Origin: JANQQJ01 sp046290575
GTDB taxonomy: Bacteria > Pseudomonadota > Alphaproteobacteria > SMXS01
NCBI GenBank assembly: GCA_046290575.1
Contig: JBKAGX010000007.1
Location: 1-64,000, forward strand
Length of the DNA stretch: 64,000 bases
Reading direction: 5' to 3'
The position numbers were made by a program, and so were the translations under genes. The first letter of the stretch is position 1; each line of letters starts with the position of its first letter. Of this stretch, positions 46,699 to 54,764 are shown piece after piece. The notes beneath the pieces were generated by a model. The model saw nothing but the letters and a program-made list of their open reading frames with translations, did not search any database and had not been told where the DNA came from.

Positions 46699-47106
46699 TT
46701 AACAGCAGGGCGTGATGCGCTCGGTTGGCGTCATGTCGATCTGATCATGAATCCGCTCGCGGGTCAGGAACAGCTCCCAGGCGATATTCTGCGGGTCGTG
46801 GCTCCAGCCCTTTTCCGACCGGGCGTAGCAGCAGGTGGTATCGCCCTCCTCGGCAAAACTGCCCGCTTCCTTCGCGTTGTCGTAGAGTGTTTCGAGTTCC
46901 TGTTGCTGATCGGCCTGGATCCCCAGGTGATGCAGGCCGATGGCGGCCGCATTTTCGTTGAGGGCGAAATTGAGCTTGGGGTCATCCAGCCACCATTTGG
47001 CGAAGCCCGGCTTGATAACGTCCGGGCCGCGCCCGAACAGGGCGCCGTAGTATCCGATTGAGGCGTCGAGATTTTCGACGGAGAGGCTGACATGAATCGT
47101 TTTCAT
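46699..47106 (-). CDS. arsI: ArsI/CadI-type VOC protein, probable C-As lyase
   Basis: 135 residues, one vicinal-oxygen-chelate domain pair. Start ATG 47106 (MKTIHVSLSVENLDASI), overlapping the arsR stop. Residues match ArsI, the Fe(II) dioxygenase that cleaves carbon-arsenic bonds of trivalent methyl arsenicals: metal ligands His5, His59 or His60 (GLHHLGI) and Glu111 (IAWELF), plus the vicinal pair Cys92-Cys93 in DTTCCYARSEKGW that binds the arsenical. An extra Cys-Cys ends the protein. CadI proteins share the fold, so a metal-resistance role without lyase activity is possible. The arsR partner supports arsenic. Confidence 0.85.
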   Translation of the reverse strand: MKTIHVSLSVENLDASIGYYGALFGRGPDVIKPGFAKWWLDDPKLNFALNENAAAIGLHHLGIQADQQQELETLYDNAKEAGSFAEEGDTTCCYARSEKGWSHDPQNIAWELFLTRERIHDQIDMTPTERITPCC

Positions 47107-47432
47107 CAGGCAGGATCCTTCGCAGGGGTTGAAGAGGGCGCCCCGCAGGCGCCGCCGCAGCAATCTTCCATCAGAAAGTCCAGCAGGCCGGTCATGTGGC
47201 CGAAGTCGGGCCGGTATATGATCGACCGGCCCTGGCGGTCGCCGGTGACAAGTCCCGCGCGGGACAGTTCTTTCAGGTGGAAGGACAGGGTTTGGGGCGG
47301 AATGCCAAGGCTTGTGGCCAGATCTCCGGCGGGCAGGCCGTTCGGGCCGGCTTTCACCAGCAGGCGAAACGCCTCCAGCCGGGTTTCATGCGCCAGCGCG
47401 GCCAAGCCCTCTATGACGGTTTGTTTTTCCAT
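47106..47432 (-). CDS. arsR: ArsR-family repressor
   Basis: 108 residues. Winged helix: LAHETRLEAFRLLVKAG, then the recognition helix region SLGIPPQTLSFHLKELSRAGLV and the wing RQGRSIIYRPD. No CVCDL-type site in helix 3; instead Cys91, Cys92 and Cys96 sit in the C-terminal MEDCCGGACG, the position used by the Acidithiobacillus-type ArsR to bind As(III). So it should release DNA when arsenite or methylarsenite binds. Its TGA overlaps the arsI ATG (TGATG). An operator-like palindrome lies 13 bases before its start. Confidence 0.92.
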   Translation of the reverse strand: MEKQTVIEGLAALAHETRLEAFRLLVKAGPNGLPAGDLATSLGIPPQTLSFHLKELSRAGLVTGDRQGRSIIYRPDFGHMTGLLDFLMEDCCGGACGAPSSTPAKDPA

Positions 47433-47444
47433 ATTTCCAATATA

Positions 47445-47466
47445 TTCGAATAATAAAATTATTCAA
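47445..47466. promoter_or_regulatory. Probable ArsR operator
   Basis: An AT-rich inverted repeat in a GC-rich region: AATAAT (47449-47454) and ATTATT (47458-47463) around AAA, with flanking TTCG and CAA nearly completing the symmetry. It lies 13-34 bases before the arsR start, where a bound repressor would block transcription and translation initiation. Typical of autoregulated ArsR genes. Confidence 0.65.
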
Positions 47467-47476
47467 CCGTCTTTGT

Positions 47477-47524
47477 TGTCATCCCTGAAGAGCCCCGAAA
47501 CCGGTTTCCGTGGGGGGGATGACA
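47477..47524. repeat. REP-like palindrome upstream of arsR
   Basis: Arms TGTCATCCC (47477-47485) and GGGATGACA (47516-47524) pair fully around an internal GTTTCCG-containing centre. Same outer type as the element at 54637-54758. Lies between divergent arsR and the SDR gene. Confidence 0.6.
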
Positions 47525-47639
47525 GGCCGCGGTCGACTGGCTCCGGGTTCTCCTGTTGGTTCTCTGCTGTCGGTTCAATGTTGCCTCGCTATGGTCTAAG
47601 GTCCGGGCCAGAAGATCGATTTCAGGGGAGCGCATCGGC

Positions 47640-48413
47640 ATGGGATTTATGGATGGCTGCGTCGCAATTGTGACGGGCGGCAGCACAGGGATCGGCTATG
47701 GCTGTGCGGAGGCAATGGCCGCCGCGGGCTGCACGGTCATCCTGACCGCGCGGACGGAGGCTGATGGACAAAAGGCCGAGGCCGATCTGAAAGCGTTGGG
47801 CCTGCCAGTCGCTTACATGCGGCAGGATGTGTCTTCCGAAGACGACTGGAAACGTCTGCTCGGCGAGGTCGATGCCAAATACGGACGGCTGGATTTTCTG
47901 ATCAACAATGCCGGTATTTCGCAGCTCTTCCCGATTGAGGAAACCACCGCGGAATCCCTCAAGACCCTGGTCAGCGTCAATCTGACCGGCGCCTATTACG
48001 GGGTGAAGCACGCGGCTCCCGCGATCATCGCGGCCTACGATCAGCGCGGGTTCCCGGGCATGATCGTCAACGTGTCTTCGGTTCTCAGCCGTATCGGTCA
48101 GGCCGGCGCCGTCGCCTATTGCGCGACCAAGGGGGGCATGGCCGGGATGAATCAGGTCTATGAGCGTCTGTTGGTGGATCAAAAGGACAAGGTGCAGATC
48201 AAGAGTATTCTGCCCGGCTATACGATGACACCGCAGGTCGACAAGGCTATCGGCCGTGATTCGCCATTGGTGACGGAGCTGGCGCAGACCATTCCGTTGC
48301 GCCGCTGGGGCGAACCGGAAGAAACCGCTGACGCCCTGATGATGATGCTTAACCCCGCCATAGCGCTTGAAGACATGGAAGTGCTTGTCGATGGAGGTTT
48401 CCTTGCCAGTTAA
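47640..48413 (+). CDS. Short-chain dehydrogenase/reductase
   Basis: 257 residues. ATG 47640 gives MGFMDGCVAIVTGGSTGIGYG with the cofactor motif TGGSTGIG at about 12-19. INNAGIS near 92, catalytic serine in VNVSSVLSRIG and the YCATKGG Tyr-x-x-x-Lys pair near 160 are all present, so it should be an active NAD(P)-dependent oxidoreductase. Ribosome site GGGGAG 9 bases before. Substrate unknown. It is divergent from arsR and overlaps the next, related gene. Confidence 0.92.
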   Translation: MGFMDGCVAIVTGGSTGIGYGCAEAMAAAGCTVILTARTEADGQKAEADLKALGLPVAYMRQDVSSEDDWKRLLGEVDAKYGRLDFLINNAGISQLFPIEETTAESLKTLVSVNLTGAYYGVKHAAPAIIAAYDQRGFPGMIVNVSSVLSRIGQAGAVAYCATKGGMAGMNQVYERLLVDQKDKVQIKSILPGYTMTPQVDKAIGRDSPLVTELAQTIPLRRWGEPEETADALMMMLNPAIALEDMEVLVDGGFLAS

Positions 48414-48969
48414 AGCCCTGAACAAAACCCTGAAAAACCGTTCCATCGTGGTCGTTTCAGCAGGCGGTGTGCTCGCGGACCGGTGTAGGACCACGCTGGA
48501 GGGCGAGGGTGCGCAGGTGTCCTTTGTCGACCTTCCCGGCGAGATGTTTGTCGAAGAGGCCACCAAGCAGGCGCTTGATGCTGCATCGGGCGCGGAAGCA
48601 GACGGCGTGGTGTATATCCCCGGCGCGTTTTCCGGCGCGGTCGACGCCTATGTCGAAGACGCCATTGGCGGTTGCCTGTTCGCGCTCAAGCTGGCGATGC
48701 GGCTGCGCGCGGCGCGGCCGCTGGATTTCGTTTGTCTCGCCGGTCCGGCGGGCGATGGCCAGGAGGCCGAGATCGCGCAGAGTATGCGCAATGGCGCGCT
48801 GCGGCAGATGACCAAGGTCGCATCCGCCGAAGCCGGGCCCATGGACCCGCCGATGACGGCCAATGCGGTTTTTGTCTCAGAGGGCGCTGAACTGGCTGCG
48901 GCGCTGACCCATCTGCTGGGGGCGCCGCAAAGCTACGTTTCAGGGATTACGCTGACGCTGACAAACTAG
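48391..48969 (+). CDS. SDR-like protein lacking the catalytic motifs
   Basis: About 192 residues if started at ATG 48391, inside the end of the preceding SDR gene (overlap 23 bases). The fold pattern of an SDR is recognisable: RSIVVVSAGGVLADRCRTTL in place of the glycine motif, VVYIPGAFSGAVD, DFVCLAGPAGDG and a C-terminal ALTHLLGAPQSYVSGITLTL. But neither TGxxxGxG nor Tyr-x-x-x-Lys is present. It looks like a pseudo-enzyme, perhaps a partner of the active SDR in front. Its 3' end overlaps sdhB by four bases. Confidence 0.7.
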   Translation: MEVSLPVKALNKTLKNRSIVVVSAGGVLADRCRTTLEGEGAQVSFVDLPGEMFVEEATKQALDAASGAEADGVVYIPGAFSGAVDAYVEDAIGGCLFALKLAMRLRAARPLDFVCLAGPAGDGQEAEIAQSMRNGALRQMTKVASAEAGPMDPPMTANAVFVSEGAELAAALTHLLGAPQSYVSGITLTLTN

Positions 48970-49748
48970 GTCCGCCGCTCGACCATCATTTTCTTGACCT
49001 CCGCGATGGCTTTCGCCGGGTTCAGGCCTTTCGGGCAGGCCTGCGCGCAGTTCATGATGGTATGGCAGCGATAGAGCCGGAAAGGGTCTTCCAGCTCGTC
49101 CAGCCGCTCACCGGTGTATTCGTCGCGGCTGTCAATCAGCCAGCGATAGGCTTGCAGCAGCACGGCCGGGCCCAGATACCGGTCCTGGTTCCACCAATAG
49201 CTGGGACACGAGGTCGAGCAGCAGGCGCAGAGTATGCACTCATAAAGGCCATCGAGCTTTTCGCGATCTTCATGGCTCTGCAACCGTTCGGAATTGGGCG
49301 GCGTCGCGCTCTTGGTCTTCATCCAGGGTTCAATGGATGCGTATTGGGCGTAGAAATTGGTCATGTCGGGAACCAGATCCTTGACCACCTCCATGTGTGG
49401 CAGCGGTGTGATCTGGGCGCCGTCCTTCACCTCGTCAGTGCCGGTGGTGCAGGCCAGGCCGTTCTTTCCGTCAATGTTCATGGCGCAGGAGCCGCACACC
49501 CCTTCGCGGCAGGACCGGCGGAAGGTGACGGTGGAATCCATCTCGTTCTTGATCTTGATCAGCGCGTCCAGAACCATCGGTCCGCACGTGTCCAGGTCCA
49601 CCTCATAGGTGTCCATCCGCGGATTCTCGCCGTCATCCGGGCTCCAGCGATAAACACCAAAAGTCTTGGTGTTGGTTGCGCCTTCCGGCGCTTTGTAGTG
49701 CTTGCCCTTTTTGACTTTGGAGTTCTTGGGCAGGGAGAATTCGGCCAT
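48966..49748 (-). CDS. sdhB: Succinate dehydrogenase iron-sulfur subunit
   Basis: 260 residues. Carries electrons from FAD to quinone. [2Fe-2S] ligands in CREGVCGSCAMNIDG and CTTG, [4Fe-4S] in CILCACCSTSCPSYWW, [3Fe-4S] in CHTIMNCAQACPKGLNPAKAI. Complete. Last of the sdhCDAB operon, facing the SDR gene with a 4-base 3' overlap. Confidence 0.97.
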   Translation of the reverse strand: MAEFSLPKNSKVKKGKHYKAPEGATNTKTFGVYRWSPDDGENPRMDTYEVDLDTCGPMVLDALIKIKNEMDSTVTFRRSCREGVCGSCAMNIDGKNGLACTTGTDEVKDGAQITPLPHMEVVKDLVPDMTNFYAQYASIEPWMKTKSATPPNSERLQSHEDREKLDGLYECILCACCSTSCPSYWWNQDRYLGPAVLLQAYRWLIDSRDEYTGERLDELEDPFRLYRCHTIMNCAQACPKGLNPAKAIAEVKKMMVERRT

Positions 49749-49776
49749 CTTTTGGCTTCCTTACGCTGGGGCGGTC

Positions 49777-51564
49777 CTAGTAGACGCGGGCCTTGGGTTC
49801 GATGTAGCTGACGTCGTTCGACAGCGTGTAGCTGTGCACAGGCCGGTAGTCGATTTCGACCTTGCCGTCGTCGAACCAGGCCAGCGTGTGCTTCATCCAG
49901 TTTTCGTCGTCCCGGTCGGGATAGTCTTCACGGGCGTGGGCGCCACGGCTCTCCGTCCGGTTGGCAGCCGAATTCATCGTGACGACCGCCTGGCGGATCA
50001 GATTGTCCAGCTCGATGCTCTCGATCAGGTCACTGTTCCACACGAGGGAGCGGTCGGAGACACGGATATCGGGCATCTGGTCCCAGACTTCCTTGATCAG
50101 GCCGACGCCTTCGTCCAGCACTTCACCGGTGCGGAACACCGCGCAGTTGTTCTGCATGGTGCGCTGCATGTTGAGGCGGATTTCCGCGGTCGGGGTGCCG
50201 CCGGAAGCATGGCGGTAGTGATCGAGAAGCGCGACCGAATTGTCACCGGCATCGGCGGGCAGATCAGCATGTTTCTCACCCGGGGTGATGATCTCTCCGG
50301 CCCGGTGCGCCGCCGCACGGCCGAACACCACCAGGTCGATCAGCGAGTTGGAGCCCAGGCGATTGGCGCCATGCACCGACACGCAGGCGGCTTCGCCGAC
50401 TGCCATCAGGCCAGGGACGACCGAATCCGGCTCGCCGTCTTTGAGGGTCAGCACCTCGCCGCGATAGTTGGTCTGAATGCCGCCCATGTTGTAGTGGACG
50501 GTCGGCAGCACGGGGATCGGTCCTTTGTTGACGTCGACGCCGGCAAAGATGCGGGCCGATTCGGAAATGCCTGGCAGCCGTTCCGCCAGCACATCAGCGT
50601 CCAGATGATCCAGATGCAGATAGATGTGGTCGCCATCCGGGCCGACGCCACGGCCTTCGCGGATTTCGATGGTCATCGATCGTGAGACAACGTCGCGAGA
50701 GGCCAGATCCTTGGCGTGCGGCGCATAGCGCTCCATGAAGCGCTCGCCTTCGGAATTCACCAGATAGCCGCCTTCGCCGCGTGCGCCCTCAGTGATCAGG
50801 CAGCCCGCGCCATATATACCCGTCGGGTGGAATTGAACGAACTCCATGTCCTGCAGTGGCAGGCCCGCGCGCAGCATCATGCCGCCGCCATCGCCTGTAC
50901 AAGTATGCGCCGAGGTGCAGGAGAAATAGGCCCGGCCATAGCCGCCGGTCGCCAGAACCACTGTATGGGCGCGGAACCTGTGCAATTCACCGGTCGCCAT
51001 ATCAAGCGCGACCACGCCCTTGCACTGGCCGTCGACCATGATCAGGTCGATGGCGAAATATTCGATATAGAACTCGGCATCGTGCTTCAGCGACTGCGAA
51101 TAGAGCGTATGCAGCATGGCGTGGCCGGTCCGGTCAGCGGCGGCGCAGGTGCGCAGCGCGGGCGGGCCTTCACCGAATTCCGTGGTCATGCCACCAAAGG
51201 CGCGCTGGTAGATTTTGCCTTCTTCGGTTCGCGAAAACGGCACGCCATAATGTTCCAGCTCATAAACGGCGGCAGGGGCTTCGCGAACCAGATATTCAAT
51301 TGCGTCCTGATCGCCCAGCCAGTCGGATCCCTTGACGGTGTCATACATGTGCCAGCGCCAGTTATCCTCGCCCATATTGCCCAGCGAGGCAGCGATGCCG
51401 CCCTGTGCGGCGACGGTGTGGGAGCGCGTCGGGAAAACTTTGCTGATACAGGCTGTGCGCAGCCCCTGTTCGGCCATGCCCATGGTCGCGCGCAATCCGG
51501 ATCCGCCGGCGCCGACGACGACAACGTCATAGGTATGGTCGTGAAATGTATAGGCTTGGCTCAT
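49777..51564 (-). CDS. sdhA: Succinate dehydrogenase flavoprotein subunit
   Basis: 595 residues. Oxidises succinate to fumarate with covalent FAD. VVVVGAGGSGLRATMGMAEQGL at the start, FAD-linking His in RSHTVAAQGGIAASLGN, GYGRAYFSCTSAHTCTGDGGGMML, TVHYNMGGIQTNYRGEVL, and the C-terminal RTESRGAHAREDYPDRDDENW. All substrate and flavin motifs are present. Confidence 0.97.
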   Translation of the reverse strand: MSQAYTFHDHTYDVVVVGAGGSGLRATMGMAEQGLRTACISKVFPTRSHTVAAQGGIAASLGNMGEDNWRWHMYDTVKGSDWLGDQDAIEYLVREAPAAVYELEHYGVPFSRTEEGKIYQRAFGGMTTEFGEGPPALRTCAAADRTGHAMLHTLYSQSLKHDAEFYIEYFAIDLIMVDGQCKGVVALDMATGELHRFRAHTVVLATGGYGRAYFSCTSAHTCTGDGGGMMLRAGLPLQDMEFVQFHPTGIYGAGCLITEGARGEGGYLVNSEGERFMERYAPHAKDLASRDVVSRSMTIEIREGRGVGPDGDHIYLHLDHLDADVLAERLPGISESARIFAGVDVNKGPIPVLPTVHYNMGGIQTNYRGEVLTLKDGEPDSVVPGLMAVGEAACVSVHGANRLGSNSLIDLVVFGRAAAHRAGEIITPGEKHADLPADAGDNSVALLDHYRHASGGTPTAEIRLNMQRTMQNNCAVFRTGEVLDEGVGLIKEVWDQMPDIRVSDRSLVWNSDLIESIELDNLIRQAVVTMNSAANRTESRGAHAREDYPDRDDENWMKHTLAWFDDGKVEIDYRPVHSYTLSNDVSYIEPKARVY

Positions 51565-51570
51565 GGAAAT

Positions 51571-51951
51571 TCAGCCTCCAAAAGCGATCTTCAGCACGGC
51601 GAACGCAGCCGCGACGCCGACCGCCAGACAGAAGAATGTGTTGAGAAGCAGCGCGGCCAGTTTCAGGCCCTCGCTGTGGACATAGTCCTCGATAACGACC
51701 TGCAGGCCCAGCTTCAGATGATAGAAGCCAGCTGTGATCATCAGTAGCATCAGAATGGCGACAAGTGGCGAACTGAGCCAGGTAACAACGTCGACATATC
51801 CGGCGCCGGTCATGGTGACCAAAGAGACTGTAAACCAGAGGATCAGAGGTACCAGCGCAATCGCGCTGACCCGCTGCATCCAGAAATGTTCAGTGCCGTC
51901 CTTGGCGGAGCCCAGGCCGCGTACCCGGCCAATCGGTGTGCGAAGGCTCAT
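51571..51951 (-). CDS. sdhD: Succinate dehydrogenase membrane anchor
   Basis: 126 residues with three membrane segments (about 31-52, 60-81 and 98-122). MSLRTPIGRVRGLGSAKDGTEHFWMQR at the N-terminus is typical of alphaproteobacterial SdhD, as is the DYVHSEGLK loop near residue 90. Anchors the complex and helps form the heme and quinone sites with SdhC. Three bases after sdhC. Confidence 0.94.
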   Translation of the reverse strand: MSLRTPIGRVRGLGSAKDGTEHFWMQRVSAIALVPLILWFTVSLVTMTGAGYVDVVTWLSSPLVAILMLLMITAGFYHLKLGLQVVIEDYVHSEGLKLAALLLNTFFCLAVGVAAAFAVLKIAFGG

Positions 51952-51954
51952 GCT

Positions 51955-52347
51955 CTAGCTCCCCATCGCTGCATAGCCCAGAACCCAGACCAGCAGTGTC
52001 AAAATGATTGACCCCGCAACGACAAGCCAGCCGCTCATGGTCGAGGTGCGCAGGTCGAAGCCGCGTCCGGTGTCCCAGACCAAATGACGGATGCCATTCA
52101 GCAGATGAAACATCAGCGCCCAGGTAAAGCCCAGCAGAAGCGCCCGGCCGATCAGGCTGCCGGCGAATGCCTGTGCCGTGGCAAAGGCATCAGGGCCGCT
52201 GGCAGCAGCGATCAGCCACCAGGCCAGCCAGAGGCCGCCCAGGGCAAGCGCCGCACCGGTGGCGCGGTGTAGGATAGAACTCGCCATGGTTACGCTCCAG
52301 CGATAGACCTGGAGGTGCGGCGAGGTAGGTCTTGACGTGTTGGCCAT
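51955..52347 (-). CDS. sdhC: Succinate dehydrogenase cytochrome b556 subunit
   Basis: 130 residues. The start is ATG 52347 (MANTSRPTSPHLQVYRWSVTMASSILHRATG), the family opening; the frame is open 45 codons further but unlike any SdhC. Three membrane helices; the HLLNGIRHLVWDTGRG segment contains the heme-ligand histidine. First gene of sdhCDAB. Divergent from the acetyltransferase gene with a 195-base spacer that should hold both promoters. Confidence 0.95.
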   Translation of the reverse strand: MANTSRPTSPHLQVYRWSVTMASSILHRATGAALALGGLWLAWWLIAAASGPDAFATAQAFAGSLIGRALLLGFTWALMFHLLNGIRHLVWDTGRGFDLRTSTMSGWLVVAGSIILTLLVWVLGYAAMGS

Positions 52348-52542
52348 AGAAACTGTCCCGAGTGGGTCTGTGGCAGAATGCCCGCGCATCATAGCTAGGG
52401 CAAAAGGCAGGTCAACGACAGGGTTTGTGACCGCATGGCAGTTTTGCATCAGTTTCAACGCTCGCTGGCGGCGATGATTCAACCGGTAGGCAAATGAACA
52501 CCCTTGTCATACAGTTCTAGGTCTAGAACGGGACGTTAAATC

Positions 52543-53058
52543 ATGTCGGATATGACACTGTCCATTCGTCAGGCGACGGAGGACGATGCAGAGGCAATTG
52601 CACGGGTTCAGGCTAAGACCTGGGAAAGCACCTATGGTGACCTGCTGCCGCCTTCGGCGATCAGCGCGCAGTTTCATCCGCGCAGTGTCGGCAATTGGCG
52701 GCGCATCCTGCGTGGGCCGCAGGGGCGCCTTGTTCTGGTTGCCGATGCGGATGACGACATCATCGGCTTTGTCTCAGGCGGTACCAGCAGAGATCCCAAA
52801 GCCGGATTCAATGCTGAAATCTACGCGCTCTATGTTTTAGAAGTCTGGCAAGGCTGGGGCATTGGCCGCGCGTTGTTTGAAGCCTGCCGCAACCAGCTCA
52901 TGGCGGACGGTCACGACAAATTGATGCTTTGGGTGTTGGTAGGCAATCTGGCCGCCGGGTTCTATGAGCGTCTGGGCGGCCTTACCATCGCCGAGCGGGA
53001 CGATCTGGTCGGCGGCGCCAAGGTGCGCGAGCGCGCCTACGGCTGGTGGCTCGGCTAG
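52543..53058 (+). CDS. GNAT family N-acetyltransferase
   Basis: 171 residues. GNAT fold: IRQATEDDAEAIARVQAKTWESTYGDLLP at the start, GFVSGGTSRDP, EIYALYVLEVWQGWGIGRALFEA (motif A with the Q-x-x-G-x-G/A acetyl-CoA loop) and LWVLVGNLAAGFYERLGG near 130. Acceptor unknown. It stands alone on the plus strand, tail to tail with a small lipoprotein gene. Confidence 0.9.
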   Translation: MSDMTLSIRQATEDDAEAIARVQAKTWESTYGDLLPPSAISAQFHPRSVGNWRRILRGPQGRLVLVADADDDIIGFVSGGTSRDPKAGFNAEIYALYVLEVWQGWGIGRALFEACRNQLMADGHDKLMLWVLVGNLAAGFYERLGGLTIAERDDLVGGAKVRERAYGWWLG

Positions 53059-53061
53059 CAC

Positions 53062-53466
53062 TTATTGCTGCTGTGCCGCTTTATGCGCAGCGGCTTCTTC
53101 CTTCGTCATCTTTTTGATCATCTTGACCGGGCATCGGCCCGGGCCGACGTTCCCGCCAACAATCAGATTAACGTCCAGACCGCGGCAGATCTGGCCGGGA
53201 CCTCTTTGTTCAAACGCCAGTGTTTCTGAGAAGTTTAGATTCGGGCAGGGGCCAAGGGTCTCGAAAAGAAATCGTTCGTTAGGACCGGTATGCACGAATA
53301 TCTGATTACGTCCTGCCCGGTTGAAGCCAGAAACCTCCCGTAGCCAGAAGCACTCTTTGCCTTCAGTGGCAGTGGCGGCTGCCTGTGTTGTGGTGCCGGT
53401 GTCGGTCTGGGCGCATGCAGCCAGAAGAATGCTCACGGCAAACGCGCTGAAGGTTAGTCGGGTCAT
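53062..53466 (-). CDS. Small lipoprotein, DUF6491-like
   Basis: 134 residues. A signal peptide with lipobox (AVSILLAACA, Cys18) and a Thr/Ala-rich spacer. The mature part has four cysteines spaced like DUF6491 proteins: CFWLREVSGFNRAG, FETLGPCPNLNF, GQICRGLDVNLIVGG, and RCPVKMIKKMTKEEAAAHKA, suggesting two disulfides in the periplasm. Function unknown. It is close to a GNAT gene (3-base gap between stops) but on the opposite strand. Confidence 0.8.
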   Translation of the reverse strand: MTRLTFSAFAVSILLAACAQTDTGTTTQAAATATEGKECFWLREVSGFNRAGRNQIFVHTGPNERFLFETLGPCPNLNFSETLAFEQRGPGQICRGLDVNLIVGGNVGPGRCPVKMIKKMTKEEAAAHKAAQQQ

Positions 53467-53561
53467 TGGCGTCTCTCGTCTTCACATCGCTTAGACAAGA
53501 GATGGGTCATCCGCGTTGTCTGCGCAAGGATGTCCTGGCAGGCTGAATTCAGCGAGACCGC

Positions 53562-54614
53562 TTAGCGACGCGGCATCAGCACCCAATAGTCGATTTCCAG
53601 GACGAGACCCGGATGGTCCTTGCCGTCTTCGTCCTTGTGGGGGAACTCGGTCGCGGGCTGGTTCTTCAGGCCGACCGTATGAATCCGCAGCGCGCCGACA
53701 TCGCTGCGGCCGGGGATTTCGGCCTTGTCCAGCACTTCTGACCAGGCAAAAATTGTATCACCGCCGAAACTGGGGGCAACATGCGTGCCGCCGTTCAGCG
53801 CAGCGACGAAGCTGGCATTGGCGAGGCCATTGAAGCTGATCGCGCGTGCCAGCGAGATGATATGGCCACCATAGATCAACCGGCGGCCCGACTGGCTGTG
53901 CGCCTGCGCGAACTGGTTGAAGTGAACCCGCGCCGTATTCTGATAAAGCCGGGTCGCCATCATATGTTCGGCTTCTTCCATGGTGATACCGTCAACATGG
54001 TCGATTTTTTCGCCGACTTGATAATCGTTCCACATATCGGTGGAGCCGGATTGCACGGTGTCAAAACCCGTGAAATCCAGGCCTTCGGGCACGACTAAGG
54101 TTTCAGCCGCGACGGCTTCGGGCAGGTCGGGTATCACGGTTTCCGGTGCCGGCGATTCCGGGTCGCGCTTGCGCACCATGACCCAGCGCACATAATCCAG
54201 GACCACCTCGCCAGCCTGGTTCTCGCCCACCGACCGCACATAGACGATACCGGCTTTGCCATTCGATAATTCGCGCAGGCCGATCACGGTGGACCGGGCG
54301 TTAAGCGTGTCGCCCGGATAGACGGGCCTTAGAAATCGCCCATCCGCATAGCCAAGATTAGCCACGGCATTCAGTGAGATGTCCGGGACGGTCTTGCCGA
54401 AAACAAAGTGGAAGGTCAGGAAGTCGTCCAGGGGCGCGGCCTGCAGCCCCAGATCCATCGCGAAGGTGTCGGCGGAGTTTACAGCGAACCGCATGCCGTA
54501 GAGCGCGGTATAGAGGGCCACATCGCCTTCGGTCACGGTCCGTGGCGTCGCGTGGACAAGGTCCTGGCCGATGGCGAAGTCCTCGAAGAAGTTTCCGGTC
54601 GCGGTCTTAGTCAT
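53562..54614 (-). CDS. mch: Mesaconyl-CoA hydratase (double MaoC/hotdog)
   Basis: 350 residues, two hotdog modules. The N-terminal part, FFEDFAIGQDLVHATPRTVTEGDVALYTALYG and FHFVFGKTVPDISLNAVANLGYADGRFLRPVYPGD, is characteristic of Mch, which hydrates mesaconyl-C1-CoA to beta-methylmalyl-CoA in the ethylmalonyl-CoA pathway. The second module has HFNQFAQAHSQSGRRLIYGGHIISLARAI with a hydratase-type His. The malyl-CoA lyase-like gene lies directly behind, supporting this role. A broader MaoC dehydratase is the alternative. Confidence 0.88.
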   Translation of the reverse strand: MTKTATGNFFEDFAIGQDLVHATPRTVTEGDVALYTALYGMRFAVNSADTFAMDLGLQAAPLDDFLTFHFVFGKTVPDISLNAVANLGYADGRFLRPVYPGDTLNARSTVIGLRELSNGKAGIVYVRSVGENQAGEVVLDYVRWVMVRKRDPESPAPETVIPDLPEAVAAETLVVPEGLDFTGFDTVQSGSTDMWNDYQVGEKIDHVDGITMEEAEHMMATRLYQNTARVHFNQFAQAHSQSGRRLIYGGHIISLARAISFNGLANASFVAALNGGTHVAPSFGGDTIFAWSEVLDKAEIPGRSDVGALRIHTVGLKNQPATEFPHKDEDGKDHPGLVLEIDYWVLMPRR

Positions 54615-54636
54615 TTTCTTGTTTCCTAACCCGGAT

Positions 54637-54758
54637 TGTCATGCCCACCTTGAGCGGGCATCCATCTTGACGCCGCTGAAAGCAGCAGGAGGTTTTTCCT
54701 ATGTTGACATGGCCCCCCGATCAAGGCGCTGCCCGCGAAAGCGGGTATCGGGGTGACA
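54637..54758. repeat. REP-like element between mcl-type gene and mch
   Basis: Outer TGTCA (54637-54641) and TGACA (54754-54758) enclose inner stems: CCCCGAT (54715-54721) with ATCGGGG (54747-54753), and CCCGC-GAAA-GCGGG at 54732-54745. Non-coding, between two genes on the minus strand. Confidence 0.6.
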
Positions 54759-54764
54759 AAAAGG

